Source: Hahellaceae bacterium (lineage in GTDB: Bacteria > Pseudomonadota > Gammaproteobacteria > Pseudomonadales > Oleiphilaceae). From it: a DNA stretch of 64,000 nt. Where the stretch lies: assembly GCA_016716085.1 (NCBI GenBank), contig JADJWY010000026.1, positions 558,001 through 622,000 of the forward strand, given 5' to 3'. Shown here piece after piece: positions 43,823 through 53,246 of the stretch (its first letter is position 1; every line of letters begins with the position of its first letter). The notes beneath the pieces were generated by a model. The model was not told the origin of the DNA. It searched no databases and saw nothing but the letters and a program-made list of their open reading frames with translations. A program made the position numbers and the translations under genes.

Positions 43823-45274
43823 TCACCCGCGCCAGAAGGTTCGGGTAAACAGGATAATAATGGCAATAAACTCCAGTCGCCCCAGAATCATGGCGATAGA
43901 GAGCAGCCACTTGGCTGTATCGGTCAAGGGTGCAAAATTACCCGCAGGCCCAATGATCTCTCCCAATCCTGGCCCGACGTTCATGAAGGCTGTTGCCGCC
44001 CCCGTCAGGCTGGTGACCAGATCAAGGCCTGTCATCGACAACAGAAAAGTCACAATAATCAGCGAGGTCATCAACAGGAACAAATAGGCGATGCAGGACT
44101 GCATGATGTCTTCGGTGACCATCCGATTACCGTACTTCGTGGCAATCACCGAGTTGGGGTGAATCGACTTGATCAACTGCTTTTTCAATTGAATGAAGAA
44201 TAGCTGGCAGCGGAAAATTTTCACACCACCGGCCGTCGAGCCGGAACACCCGCCAATAAAGGTCAAAAAGAAAAAAGCCACATGCGTGGTATTCCCCCAC
44301 AGGCTGTAATCGCTACTGGCAAAGCCCGTCGTTGAAACGATGGACGTTACGTTAAATGCTGCCAGTGTGATCGCATCAGCAAGATCCATATCGCCTGTCC
44401 AGTTGACATCTGGAACCAGTACAACCGTCGTGCCGATCACAATACCCAGCAACCCGGCGATCTGAATATCTTTAAACATGCGCAGCGAACGGCCATGCCA
44501 GGCCTGCACAAACATCATAAAGGGCAAACACCCGGCCAGCATGAAGATGATCGCTATCCAATGCAGCAAATTGGAATCAAATTGCGCGAACGACGCATCT
44601 GAGGTCGAGTAGCCGCCCGTCGAAATGGTGGTCATCGCATGATTAACGGCATTGAAGACATCCATGCCCGCCAGCCAGTAACAAAGACAGCAAAGCACCG
44701 ACAGCACCATGTAGGCGATCAGCAGACCTGACATCATATGATGAGCCCGTGGGGTCGCCTTTTCCGACCAGTCGGAGGACTCGGTGCGAAACAGTTTCAT
44801 CCCCCCGGTTTTCAGCGAAGGCAGTGCGGCGATGGCCACTGCAATGATACCGATCCCACCGAACCATTGGAGAATCGAACGGTAAAGCAGGATGTCATGG
44901 GGAACTTTGTCCAGACCACTCATCACGGTGGCGCCGGTCGTCGTAAATCCCGATACGCACTCAAAAAAAGCATCCGCCAGTGAAAGCGGATGTTTCATCA
45001 TCAGAAAAGGAATCATTCCGTAAAGGGGGGTTACGATCCAGCTGCCCGCCGTGACCAAAAACAGCTGACGCTGGATCAGTCGTCCGCGATGGCGTCGTCC
45101 CAAAAGTTTAAAGAGGCCTGCACTCGCAAGCGTCAATAAGGCGCTTTCAATGAACATCAGCGCCTGAACATCCGTATCCCCAAAAAGCAAAAGCAGGGGA
45201 ATCAGCATCGTGATGGCCATCACGCTGAGGGCAATGGAAAGCACGTTAAACAGCGGATAAAACAGAAACATCAT
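43823..45274 (-). CDS. TrkH-family potassium uptake protein
   Basis: This protein is about 483 residues from Met 45274 (a longer frame to 45355 is open, but family members start near this point: MMFLFYPLFNVLSIALS). It is the membrane subunit of a Trk/Ktr potassium uptake system, with four pore loops. VSGFTTTGATVMSG and TTISTGGYSTSD are the first filters, with later ones at STTGFASSDY and FMNVGPGLG. No trkA gene is next to it. It is tail to tail with the channel gene. Confidence 0.9.
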   Translation of the reverse strand: MMFLFYPLFNVLSIALSVMAITMLIPLLLLFGDTDVQALMFIESALLTLASAGLFKLLGRRHRGRLIQRQLFLVTAGSWIVTPLYGMIPFLMMKHPLSLADAFFECVSGFTTTGATVMSGLDKVPHDILLYRSILQWFGGIGIIAVAIAALPSLKTGGMKLFRTESSDWSEKATPRAHHMMSGLLIAYMVLSVLCCLCYWLAGMDVFNAVNHAMTTISTGGYSTSDASFAQFDSNLLHWIAIIFMLAGCLPFMMFVQAWHGRSLRMFKDIQIAGLLGIVIGTTVVLVPDVNWTGDMDLADAITLAAFNVTSIVSTTGFASSDYSLWGNTTHVAFFFLTFIGGCSGSTAGGVKIFRCQLFFIQLKKQLIKSIHPNSVIATKYGNRMVTEDIMQSCIAYLFLLMTSLIIVTFLLSMTGLDLVTSLTGAATAFMNVGPGLGEIIGPAGNFAPLTDTAKWLLSIAMILGRLEFIAIIILFTRTFWRG

Positions 45275-45388
45275 AACAGCAGGAACCCGGCAGAGGTGGG
45301 ATCTCCACGAGCGATGTGGGAGGAAATAAAGCCGAACGCCCGTTCGGCGAGACACTATACGCCTGAGCCCCCCATTCTCTCAAGCACA

Positions 45389-46675
45389 TCAATGCAACAG
45401 CGCTTTGAGCTCATCTATTTCCTGGTGGGCCATCTGTAATACCTGCAGACTCTTATTAGGCTTTAGCGTCCCATCTGCCAATTTGCGAAAAGCGGGGACG
45501 CTGTCCAGGTTCGGCAAGGATTGGCCGGGCTTGCCGATGCGGGCGTGTAACTGAGCCACAATCACGGCATCGGCATACGTCGGCGCTTCGCTACCTGATT
45601 CATATTGCCAATTGTCCGCATGCAGGGCTGCATCGGCGATACTGGCCGGGAAACCCCACAACCGCAACAATTCACTGCCAATCTCGGACTGCAGCTCTGA
45701 CACCAGATCACCCAGACTATCCAGGTCCTGCATCAGCGCAGGATGGCGATCTGCATACATAATCACCGGAATCGCCCCGATGTCATGGACAATGCCGGCT
45801 AACATGGCCTGATCCGGCTTGAGTCCCGGTGTCAGCTTGGCCAGCACATAGGCCAATGCCCCGACCTCAGTGACATGCGCCCACAGTGTCGCATAACGTT
45901 CCTGCAATTCCGGCCGTCGTGAATTGAACATCTCCCGCAAGGTATAGATCGTGATCAAATCACCGGTCGTCGTAATGCCCAGGCGCACCACGGCATCTTC
46001 ACAACTTTCGATCGCGCGGAAGCCCCGGTAAAAAGGACTATTCGCGACATGGATCAACTTTACCGTTAACGCCACATCCTCACTCACGAGTCGCGCCAAT
46101 TCAACGACACTCAGATCCGGTCGGGCAATGGCCTTGCGAATATTCAGGGCGGTGTCTGGCAGACTCGGCAGTTCGAGCCGGTTATGCTTGAGATCCTCAT
46201 GAAACGCCATGATCGCCGCATAAGCCGGGTTTTCAGCTTCTTCTTCGGCCTCCATCAGGGCGGGTTGATCTGGATCGGAGTCAACGGGCGCTTCCTTAAG
46301 AAGGCTGGCGAGCTGATGTTGGTCAATCACGAGGAAAATCACTTCGGAACGGCAAATCACATCATATTTACGAGGCTGCAGATGAGCAATGGCCCGACGT
46401 GCTGGCTCTGAACCCGCCGCGACTTCGGTTTCCCGACCATCGGTGGCACGGAGGCGCACTTTGCCCTCAATCAGAAAATAATCCAGCCCGTCCCGCGTAT
46501 CCCGTTTGAGCGCCTGCTGGCCATCGGCAAAGCGGCGAAATTCACCGCGTGCCGCCACGACAACGCGCTGCGCTTCAGACAGACGATTCAAGGGAATGAA
46601 GTTGGCCAGGCGATCGATGGCCTTCCTGACGGCTCGGGATGGTTCAAGGGAACCCGGATCTCTGGTATTCTTCAT
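45389..46675 (-). CDS. Cyclic-nucleotide-binding-like/HDOD protein
   Basis: This protein is about 428 residues from MKNTRDPG. An N-terminal cNMP-binding-like fold (about residues 25-130: FIPLNRLSEAQRVVVAARGE) is followed by an HDOD domain (about 175-370: LELPSLPDTALNIRKAIA, KLIHVANSPFY, LAGIVHDIGAIPVIMY). HDOD proteins act in signalling, often with c-di-GMP or stress control, and lack full HD metal sites. An upstream in-frame start (46780) would overlap ilvD, so 46675 is preferred. It is divergent from ilvD. Confidence 0.8.
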   Translation of the reverse strand: MKNTRDPGSLEPSRAVRKAIDRLANFIPLNRLSEAQRVVVAARGEFRRFADGQQALKRDTRDGLDYFLIEGKVRLRATDGRETEVAAGSEPARRAIAHLQPRKYDVICRSEVIFLVIDQHQLASLLKEAPVDSDPDQPALMEAEEEAENPAYAAIMAFHEDLKHNRLELPSLPDTALNIRKAIARPDLSVVELARLVSEDVALTVKLIHVANSPFYRGFRAIESCEDAVVRLGITTTGDLITIYTLREMFNSRRPELQERYATLWAHVTEVGALAYVLAKLTPGLKPDQAMLAGIVHDIGAIPVIMYADRHPALMQDLDSLGDLVSELQSEIGSELLRLWGFPASIADAALHADNWQYESGSEAPTYADAVIVAQLHARIGKPGQSLPNLDSVPAFRKLADGTLKPNKSLQVLQMAHQEIDELKALLH

Positions 46676-46707
46676 CGATTGTTTGACCCATTTGAGGACA
46701 TGCTCCC

Positions 46708-48552
46708 ATGCCCGTTTATCGTTCCAAGACGACCACCGAAGGTCGTAATATGGCTGGTGCCCGCGCCCTTTGGCGTGCAACCGGTATGAAATCTGAAGAT
46801 TTCAGCAAGCCGATCATCGCTGTTGCAAACTCGTTCACGCAATTTGTACCCGGCCATGTCCATCTCAAGGACCTGGGGCAGATGGTCTGCCGCGAAATTG
46901 AGGCCCACGGTGGCGTGGCCAAGGAATTTAATACTATAGCAGTTGATGACGGGATTGCGATGGGACACGACGGCATGCTCTACAGCCTGCCCTCACGTGA
47001 GGTGATCGCCGATGCCGTGGAATACATGGTCAATGCCCACTGCGCCGACGCGCTGGTGTGTATCTCCAACTGTGACAAGATCACACCTGGTATGCTGATG
47101 GCGGCCCTGCGCCTGAACATTCCCACGATTTTCGTGTCAGGTGGTCCGATGGAAGCGGGTAAAACCAAGTTGGCCAGTCACGGTCTGGATCTGGTTGATG
47201 CAATGGTTGCGGCGGCTGATCCGAATGTTTCTGATGAAATGGCCGCCGAATATGAGCGTTCCGCGTGTCCGACCTGTGGCTCCTGTTCAGGCATGTTTAC
47301 CGCCAACTCCATGAACTGTCTGATGGAAGCGATTGGCCTGGCGCTGCCCGGCAATGGCACGATGCTGGCCACTCATGCCGACCGCAAGGAACTGTTCCTG
47401 GAGGCCGCACGTCGTATCATGCAGATCACCCGCGACTATTATGAGCAGGAAAACGACCGGATTCTACCACGCAGTGTGGCCAGTTTTGAGGCGTTTGAAA
47501 ATGCCATGACGCTGGACATCGCCATGGGCGGCTCCACCAATACCATTCTGCATTTGCTGGCCGCCGCACAGGAAGCGGAAGTCGATTTCAGCCTGGTGGA
47601 TATTGATCGCCTTTCCCGTAAAGTGGGCCAGTTCTGCAAAGTGGCCCCCAACACCCAGAAATACCACATCGAGGACGTCCATCGCGCGGGTGGCATCATG
47701 GGTATTCTGGGCGAACTCGACCGTGCTGGCTTGCTGCACAATCAGGTGCCGACAGTTCACGCGAAAACGCTGGAGGATGCACTGAATCAATGGGATGTCA
47801 TGCGCAATGATGACCCGGCGGTTCACACCTTCTATAAGGCAGGTCCCGCTGGCATTCCCACCCAGGAAGCCTTCAGCCAGAGCACTCGTTGGCCTACGCT
47901 GGATCTGGACCGTGCCGAAGGGTGTATCCGTGCATTGGAAACCGCCTACAGTCAGGAAGGCGGTCTGGCGGTGTTGACCGGCAATATTTCACCCAATGGC
48001 TGTATCGTCAAAACGGCCGGCGTGGATGAAAGCATCCTGACCTTCAAGGGTCGTGCTCGCATCTTTGAAAGCCAGGACGACGCTGTGAAAGGCATCCTGA
48101 ATGACCAGGTCAAGGCCGGTGATATCGTGATCATTCGCTACGAAGGTCCCAAGGGCGGCCCGGGTATGCAGGAAATGCTCTACCCCACCAGTTACCTCAA
48201 GTCCAAGGGACTGGGCAAAGCCTGCGCCCTGCTCACCGATGGACGCTTTTCCGGCGGAACCTCGGGTCTGTCGATTGGGCATGTCTCTCCCGAAGCCGCC
48301 TCTGGCGGGGCAATTGCGCTGGTGGAAGAGGGTGACAGCGTGTTGATTGATATCCCCAATCGCCGTATTGAGCTGCAAATCAGCGCCGCGGATCTGGACG
48401 CCCGACGCAAGGCGATGGACGCCAAGGGCGACGCCGCCTGGAAGCCTGAGGCACCCCGTCCGCGCCGAGTGACCACCGCCCTGAAAGCCTATGCATTGCT
48501 GGCGACCTCGGCAGACAAAGGCGCTGTACGTGATAAGGCCCTGTTAAAGTAA
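46708..48552 (+). CDS. ilvD: Dihydroxy-acid dehydratase
   Basis: This 614-residue full-length enzyme has iron-sulfur cluster cysteines in SNCDKITPGM and CPTCGSCSGMFTANSM, MGGSTNTILHLLA, and the C-terminal GRFSGGTSGLSIGHVSPEAA. It forms 2-oxo acids in valine, leucine and isoleucine synthesis. It stands alone, divergent from the HDOD gene with 32 bp between, and is followed by a strong stem-loop. Confidence 0.98.
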   Translation: MPVYRSKTTTEGRNMAGARALWRATGMKSEDFSKPIIAVANSFTQFVPGHVHLKDLGQMVCREIEAHGGVAKEFNTIAVDDGIAMGHDGMLYSLPSREVIADAVEYMVNAHCADALVCISNCDKITPGMLMAALRLNIPTIFVSGGPMEAGKTKLASHGLDLVDAMVAAADPNVSDEMAAEYERSACPTCGSCSGMFTANSMNCLMEAIGLALPGNGTMLATHADRKELFLEAARRIMQITRDYYEQENDRILPRSVASFEAFENAMTLDIAMGGSTNTILHLLAAAQEAEVDFSLVDIDRLSRKVGQFCKVAPNTQKYHIEDVHRAGGIMGILGELDRAGLLHNQVPTVHAKTLEDALNQWDVMRNDDPAVHTFYKAGPAGIPTQEAFSQSTRWPTLDLDRAEGCIRALETAYSQEGGLAVLTGNISPNGCIVKTAGVDESILTFKGRARIFESQDDAVKGILNDQVKAGDIVIIRYEGPKGGPGMQEMLYPTSYLKSKGLGKACALLTDGRFSGGTSGLSIGHVSPEAASGGAIALVEEGDSVLIDIPNRRIELQISAADLDARRKAMDAKGDAAWKPEAPRPRRVTTALKAYALLATSADKGAVRDKALLK

Positions 48553-48574
48553 GCCTTCGCTTCGGCCTTCAAGC

Positions 48575-48598
48575 CCCCGGCCAGATGTCTGGCTGGGG
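48575..48598 (+). terminator. Stem-loop after ilvD
   Basis: CCCCGGCCAG and CTGGCTGGGG pair over 10 bp (one G-U) with a 4-base loop, 23 bp after the ilvD stop. There is no T run directly after it. It is the only structure seen in the 213-bp gap to the next gene. Confidence 0.5.
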
Positions 48599-48765
48599 CG
48601 ACTTCTGCTAAATTTTCCTCCCGCCACCCGCTTTGCATTGCAAATTGCAAATCTGACGCAGTCAGGAGCGGGCCCAAAATACGCTAACCTCCTCTTTCAA
48701 AAGGCAATTAACACCTCGGCCCTACCCTTGCATTGGTCTAGCTATCTACCAATGGAGGTTTCAGT

Positions 48766-49196
48766 ATGTTTCGCCAGCCCGCCGCCCTAAAGCCCTCTGC
48801 TCTTTTGTTCGCGACACTATTGATCACCGCGTGCGGCGGCGGAGGTGGTGGCGGAGTCGCGAGCGAAACACTCAACCCGCAGACTACGCCTCCGGTTGCC
48901 CCCCCCCTGCGAGCACCCGTCTGGCAGACACTCCCGCACCGGCTGAGGCCACCTTCGACAGCTATTCGGCTACCGCTGTCAGTATTCCCGAAGAGGTCTT
49001 AACCACTGTTTTCATCGGCACAAACCGCTATCTCAAAATTGCCCTGGAAACCGGCGAGGTGCTCTACCTGGGTATCGTACCCACCTCATTAAATGCCTTA
49101 CCACTGTCGATCCCTGCGGGCACGACGCGCCTGACATACGAGGTGTTTACCGATTCCGCGCACGACAGCATCGTATTTGGGGAGATCGCACTATGA
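48766..49196 (+). pseudogene. Lipoprotein gene, out of frame at a C9 tract (possibly phase-variable)
   Basis: The first frame has a lipoprotein signal (LLFATLLITACGGG) and a glycine-rich tether and then reaches nine consecutive C at 48899-48907. After the tract the protein continues in another frame (PASTRLADTPAPAEATFDSY to SIVFGEIAL, stop 49196). Ten (or seven) C would join the two into one protein of about 143 residues; nine put it out of frame. Either the gene is switched by slippage at the tract, or it is decaying, or the base count is an error. Its stop overlaps the start of the LruC gene (ATGA), so frame state also affects coupling. Confidence 0.7.
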
Positions 49197-50697
49197 ACAC
49201 GAGCAAACACTCCCTAACCTGGTTACCGATCAGTTTAAGCCTGCTGGGGATGGCCCTGCCCACCCACGCCGAGGTGATTTCAACCCGCCTGAAAGACGTC
49301 ATTAAAGCAAATGGCGTTGGCAACATTAACCTGTTCACCCCTTCAAGCCCGAGTCGTGTTATCAACGGAGCCACGCTGGAAGCATTTCGCCAGGACAACA
49401 ACGGCGTACTCGCTTTCGCCGTCGATGTGAATGAAGCCGCAAACGGCCAGGAAAAAGCCAGTTCGCAAGGCGTCGCACTAGAAACCGTTTCGCTCGTCGT
49501 CGTGATTGAAGGGGTCACCCATACCTTTACCACATTCTCCACCCAGACCACCTCACTACTGGCAAAGGGAAGCCAGACGACCCGTCAGGCCTACTACACG
49601 CTCATTGGCGACACCGGCTCGGCCCGTATCACCAACAGCAGCACATCCGACATTTCCAACTCCGATTTCGATGCCACCCTGCGCGTTCCCGTTGATATCG
49701 ACCTGAGTAATGCCAGCAGCGCCCGGCTTGATGTCACCTTCCTGACGACCAACCAGTCGCTGGGAGACCCTGAATCTTTCTATGACTTTTCCAATGGTTA
49801 TGAAGATATCGCCATTGTGAGTGAGGAGGATGCGTTGTACCTGGATTCCCTGCACGCCGGGCAAGCCGAGGCACCGCTAGTCCTTCCTGATTCACTTCAA
49901 TCGGATACCGCGGGTAACCGCATCTTCTATCCCTCCATTCAGGGGCTCTACCTCGCCGCCTACGAAGACCGCTTCCCAAACCGGGGTGACTATGACTTCA
50001 ATGATTTAGTCGTAGCCTACAAAGTCACGCTCAATCTGAATTCCGCGGGGGACGTTGAGACCATCCAAGCCAGCGGCTACCTGATCGCCCGCGGGGGGAA
50101 TACACCCATGACTGGAGCCTGCACATCCCACTGGCCAACAACATTGCAGGAGACTACAGCGTGACAGTCGAATCCGCTCAAGGGCAACAACCGGCCGTCA
50201 GCGAAACGCGAACCGGAAGCTTCTACGGCTCTCCCGTGGTACCTGTGTATCAGGACACCAAAGATCTTTGGCAGATTTCAGGCACGCCTTTCGTGAACAC
50301 ACTGGAAAATCAGAGCCCAATCAAAGGCCCACGTTTTAACGTGACGGTCACCCCGGTTGAACCTATCCCGCTGAGTGAGATTGGCACAGCTCCCTTTGAT
50401 CCGATTCTTTACGTGCATAACTCTGGCTACGAAATCCACTTACCTGGCAAATCGCCGGTGTTGGATAACTCAAACAATGAAGCAGACGGGCAAATTACAT
50501 TTACCGACTCGGCAAACTATCCCTTTGCGATGATTTTTATGGAGGAATGGCAATCGCCAGTTGAGTTAACCGACTTGGGTGATGCCTACCCTTTCTTCTT
50601 GAATAATTTGCAGAGCAATAACAGCTCACACCCGAACTGGTACAAGCAGCCGGCGTCGGGAAAAACCAAGCCGCTTGCAACAGATTACTGGTGGTAA
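49193..50697 (+). pseudogene. LruC-domain surface protein, frameshift at a G6 tract
   Basis: The first frame (49193-50164) has a signal peptide (ISLSLLGMALPTHAEV), a beta-rich domain and the LruC/DUF4842 hallmark AYEDRFPNRGDYDFNDLVVAY. At GCCCGC followed by six G (50093-50098) the frame is lost. The continuation (YTHDWSLHIPLANNIAGDYS, through the rest of the domain to ATDYWW) lies in the next frame to 50697. Seven G would restore one protein of about 500 residues. LruC-domain proteins are exported and linked to the outer membrane or matrix. It is translationally coupled to the lipoprotein gene in front. Confidence 0.75.
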
Positions 50698-50703
50698 GAA
50701 TCT

Positions 50704-51018
50704 TTAGCTGAGGTAGGAACAGCAATAATCAGTCACTTCCAACACCTTGATATCAAACGAAGCATTGGCGGGGACGTCGAAAGACTCTCCGCCTTTGATC
50801 GTTTGCCAGGCATCAGAACCGGGCAGACGGATCAGGACTTCACCTGATTGGATGTCCATGATTTCACGCTGCGCAGTACCAAAGGTGTAATCGCCTGGCA
50901 GCATCACACCCAGGGTCTTCTTCTCACCGCTGGCGAACAATACGGTGTGGCTTACCACCTTCCCATCAAAATAGACATTGGCCTTCTTGACCACGCTGAC
51001 ATTATCGAACTGACTCAT
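50704..51018 (-). CDS. ppnP: Pyrimidine/purine nucleoside phosphorylase
   Basis: This 104-residue cupin-fold protein (from MSQFDNVSVVKKANVYFDGK) matches the DUF1255/PpnP family: SHTVLFASGEKKTLGVMLPG and FGTAQREIMDIQSGEV. PpnP splits several nucleosides with phosphate to give free base and ribose-1-phosphate. It stands alone between the LruC gene (convergent) and the SIMPL gene (same strand, 75 bp). Confidence 0.93.
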   Translation of the reverse strand: MSQFDNVSVVKKANVYFDGKVVSHTVLFASGEKKTLGVMLPGDYTFGTAQREIMDIQSGEVLIRLPGSDAWQTIKGGESFDVPANASFDIKVLEVTDYCCSYLS

Positions 51019-51092
51019 GATAAACCCCCTGCTGAAAAATGCGGGCAATCTATCAGAGTTGAGGACTCAGCTCTACTGGGTGCGTCGATTTT

Positions 51093-51818
51093 TTAGTCGG
51101 AAAGATAATATTCCACCGTCGAGACAACCCGAACCTTCATGATGTGCGGATTATTCCGGTCGCGGGCTTCAACCGTAAACTGCCCCTGCGAAGCACGTTT
51201 GATTTTACCCAGTTCGCTTTGAGAGTCCTGCGCAAACTTCTCTGCCACTGCCCGCGCATTGCGGGTGGCTTCCTCGATCATCGCCGGTTTAAGCTCGTTT
51301 AACCCACTGAAGGTGTAATCCACCTGGTTTTCATAGTTGGCACCCACGAAGGCAATGCCACCTTCACCCAACTCAGCCAGGTCATTCATTAGCCCCCTGA
51401 CCTTTTCAACATCCCTGGAGTACACCGTCAGCGTTTGCTGGGCCGAGTAGCGGAACTCCGGCGTTGGGCCACCGCCATATTGCTGGGCCGACTTATCTGT
51501 GACGGCTGGCGCCAAACGGGAAATCTCACTTTCGCTCAGACCCTTGCCGATCAGGAACTGCTGAATTCGGATATTGTTCGCAGACAGCTGACGGTAGAGC
51601 TCGCCGAGATCATTGCTCGCTGCCGTAAAGGTAATCGGCCAGATCACAATATCAGCATTGACCTCGCGTTCTGACAATCCCTTCACGGAAACTACCCGCT
51701 CAAACTCTTTGAAACGGATAAAGCCGGTCGCGATCTGGTCCCCTAAAGCCGCCAACCCCAGAAACATGAAAATGCCCAGGATAAACGCACTGCCTTTGTT
51801 ATTGCCAACCAATGCCAT
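51093..51818 (-). CDS. SIMPL-domain (DUF541) protein
   Basis: This 241-residue protein has one N-terminal helix (about residues 11-30), so it is membrane-anchored or exported, and a SIMPL/DUF541 domain (VSVKGLSEREVNADIVIWP, then NARAVAEKFAQDSQSELGKI). E. coli YggE, of the same family, is linked to oxidative stress tolerance, and others interact with IRAK-like partners; the mechanism is not known. It lies 31 bp after the AarF-type gene on the same strand. Confidence 0.85.
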   Translation of the reverse strand: MALVGNNKGSAFILGIFMFLGLAALGDQIATGFIRFKEFERVVSVKGLSEREVNADIVIWPITFTAASNDLGELYRQLSANNIRIQQFLIGKGLSESEISRLAPAVTDKSAQQYGGGPTPEFRYSAQQTLTVYSRDVEKVRGLMNDLAELGEGGIAFVGANYENQVDYTFSGLNELKPAMIEEATRNARAVAEKFAQDSQSELGKIKRASQGQFTVEARDRNNPHIMKVRVVSTVEYYLSD

Positions 51819-51849
51819 AGTGCCCCTATCGAACGCCCTAAGCGCCCCA

Positions 51850-53241
51850 TCAATCTTTCGCTGAACGTCTCAGGAAACGCTCCAGAATGGGCGCGCCGTT
51901 GAATTCAGCATCCAACACCGAAATGAAAGTATAGACCCCCACCAATTTGCGATTGAGAAAAACAAACTCTTTGGGCGGAATCTGGAAATAACGATTAAAG
52001 GCCGAACGTGCCGCACGTTTAGCAATCCGTGTCGGTAGGTCACTGTGCTTCCAACGATACTGCCCGAGCGCATTCAAGGCTGTCTCAGGCAGCCCCTCGC
52101 GCTCGCGTGCGAGAGGCTCCAGCACCGCGACACATACTTCGCCAAACTCACGTAAAACACTCTCAGGCCATTCCCGCTTCATGAATTTTAGTTGAATGGC
52201 GTCATCGATCACCTGGGGCAAATCACGTTCAAAGGAGGCCCGAATCATGCCGCAGACCGGCTTGATAAACTGGGCGGGATATTTCTGCACAGCCCCGAAA
52301 TCCAGCAAGATCAGTTTGATGCCGGCGTCCGTTTTCCGTACGCGGTAATTGCCAAAATTGGGGTCCGTCTGCAATTCAGCCCAGTCAAACAATTCGTGCA
52401 GAAACAGCTCAAGCGCCGCGATCGCCAGGCCATTCCTGTCCGGCTGCGGAAGTGACAAGACCTCAGGATCGGTAACCGAAAGGCCCGGCTCATAGGACGT
52501 TGCCATCACCTGCCGCGTTGAAAACTCAGGAAACACTTCCGGTACAATATACCGTGAGTCTGCCCGTAGCATATCGCCAAAGCGCTGGGTGGTTTCCAGC
52601 TCCAGGGTGTAATTAACCTCCCGATGCATCATGTGACGCACTTCGTCCAGCCATTCATCAAAGGCCGGCCCGACGCGCACAAGTCTGGCCAATTTTAATA
52701 GCGAAGCGACTGCGTCGATGTCAGAGTCAATGGCCGCCCCCACACCGGGATATTGAATCTTGAGACAGAGCTCGCGTCCGTCCAGTTTGCGGCGAGCGCG
52801 GTGAACCTGCCCCAGTGACGCCGCACCGATCGGTGTCGGATCGATGTCTAACTGATCCAGCCGAGCTTCGCCCAACTGCGCAACCAACACCTCGCGAATC
52901 ACCGGCCATTCAAGGGCAACCGTGCGGTCTTCCAGCGTATGCAGCGCCTCAGTCACTTCGACCGGCAGAAAATGCTCGCCATACAGCGCCATCACCTGGC
53001 CAATCTTCACGACGCTACCCTTGAGTTCGCCGAGCTGATCGACCAGAAACCGTGCTTCGCGGGAGAGCGCCTGCCGATGCTTCTGCTCCCGGGCCTCTTT
53101 ACCGGAAAATAAGTTCGCCGCCATGGAGGAGGCCAGTCGTGTTCCGGCCAGGAGCCCCGCTTTGGTGAGGCTCAGGCGACGCTCAAAACTTCCTGTTTTA
53201 ATGCGGTCCACGGAGGACCGTTGTTGCTTTCCGTCTGACAT
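51850..53241 (-). CDS. AarF/UbiB-family atypical kinase
   Basis: This 463-residue ABC1/ADCK family protein has the invariant KxGQ motif (GSVVKIGQVMALYGEH, about residues 79-94), an alanine-rich nucleotide loop GAASLGQVHRA, the ion-pair Lys in CLKIQYPG and the metal-site TDPNFGNYRV / LLDFGAVQ. Relatives act in ubiquinone synthesis or lipid metabolism. Unlike UbiB itself, no C-terminal membrane pair is obvious, and it is not next to ubiE/ubiJ, so I do not call it ubiB. Confidence 0.88.
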   Translation of the reverse strand: MSDGKQQRSSVDRIKTGSFERRLSLTKAGLLAGTRLASSMAANLFSGKEAREQKHRQALSREARFLVDQLGELKGSVVKIGQVMALYGEHFLPVEVTEALHTLEDRTVALEWPVIREVLVAQLGEARLDQLDIDPTPIGAASLGQVHRARRKLDGRELCLKIQYPGVGAAIDSDIDAVASLLKLARLVRVGPAFDEWLDEVRHMMHREVNYTLELETTQRFGDMLRADSRYIVPEVFPEFSTRQVMATSYEPGLSVTDPEVLSLPQPDRNGLAIAALELFLHELFDWAELQTDPNFGNYRVRKTDAGIKLILLDFGAVQKYPAQFIKPVCGMIRASFERDLPQVIDDAIQLKFMKREWPESVLREFGEVCVAVLEPLAREREGLPETALNALGQYRWKHSDLPTRIAKRAARSAFNRYFQIPPKEFVFLNRKLVGVYTFISVLDAEFNGAPILERFLRRSAKD

Positions 53242-53246
53242 CCCTG

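Noticed and set aside
45275..45355. Longer TrkH start at 45355
   Set aside because: The extra 27 residues are arginine-rich and unlike the family's hydrophobic start; Met at 45274 fits better.
46676..46780. Longer start of the HDOD protein overlapping ilvD
   Set aside because: It would overlap the ilvD start on the other strand, and the added residues are simply ilvD antisense.
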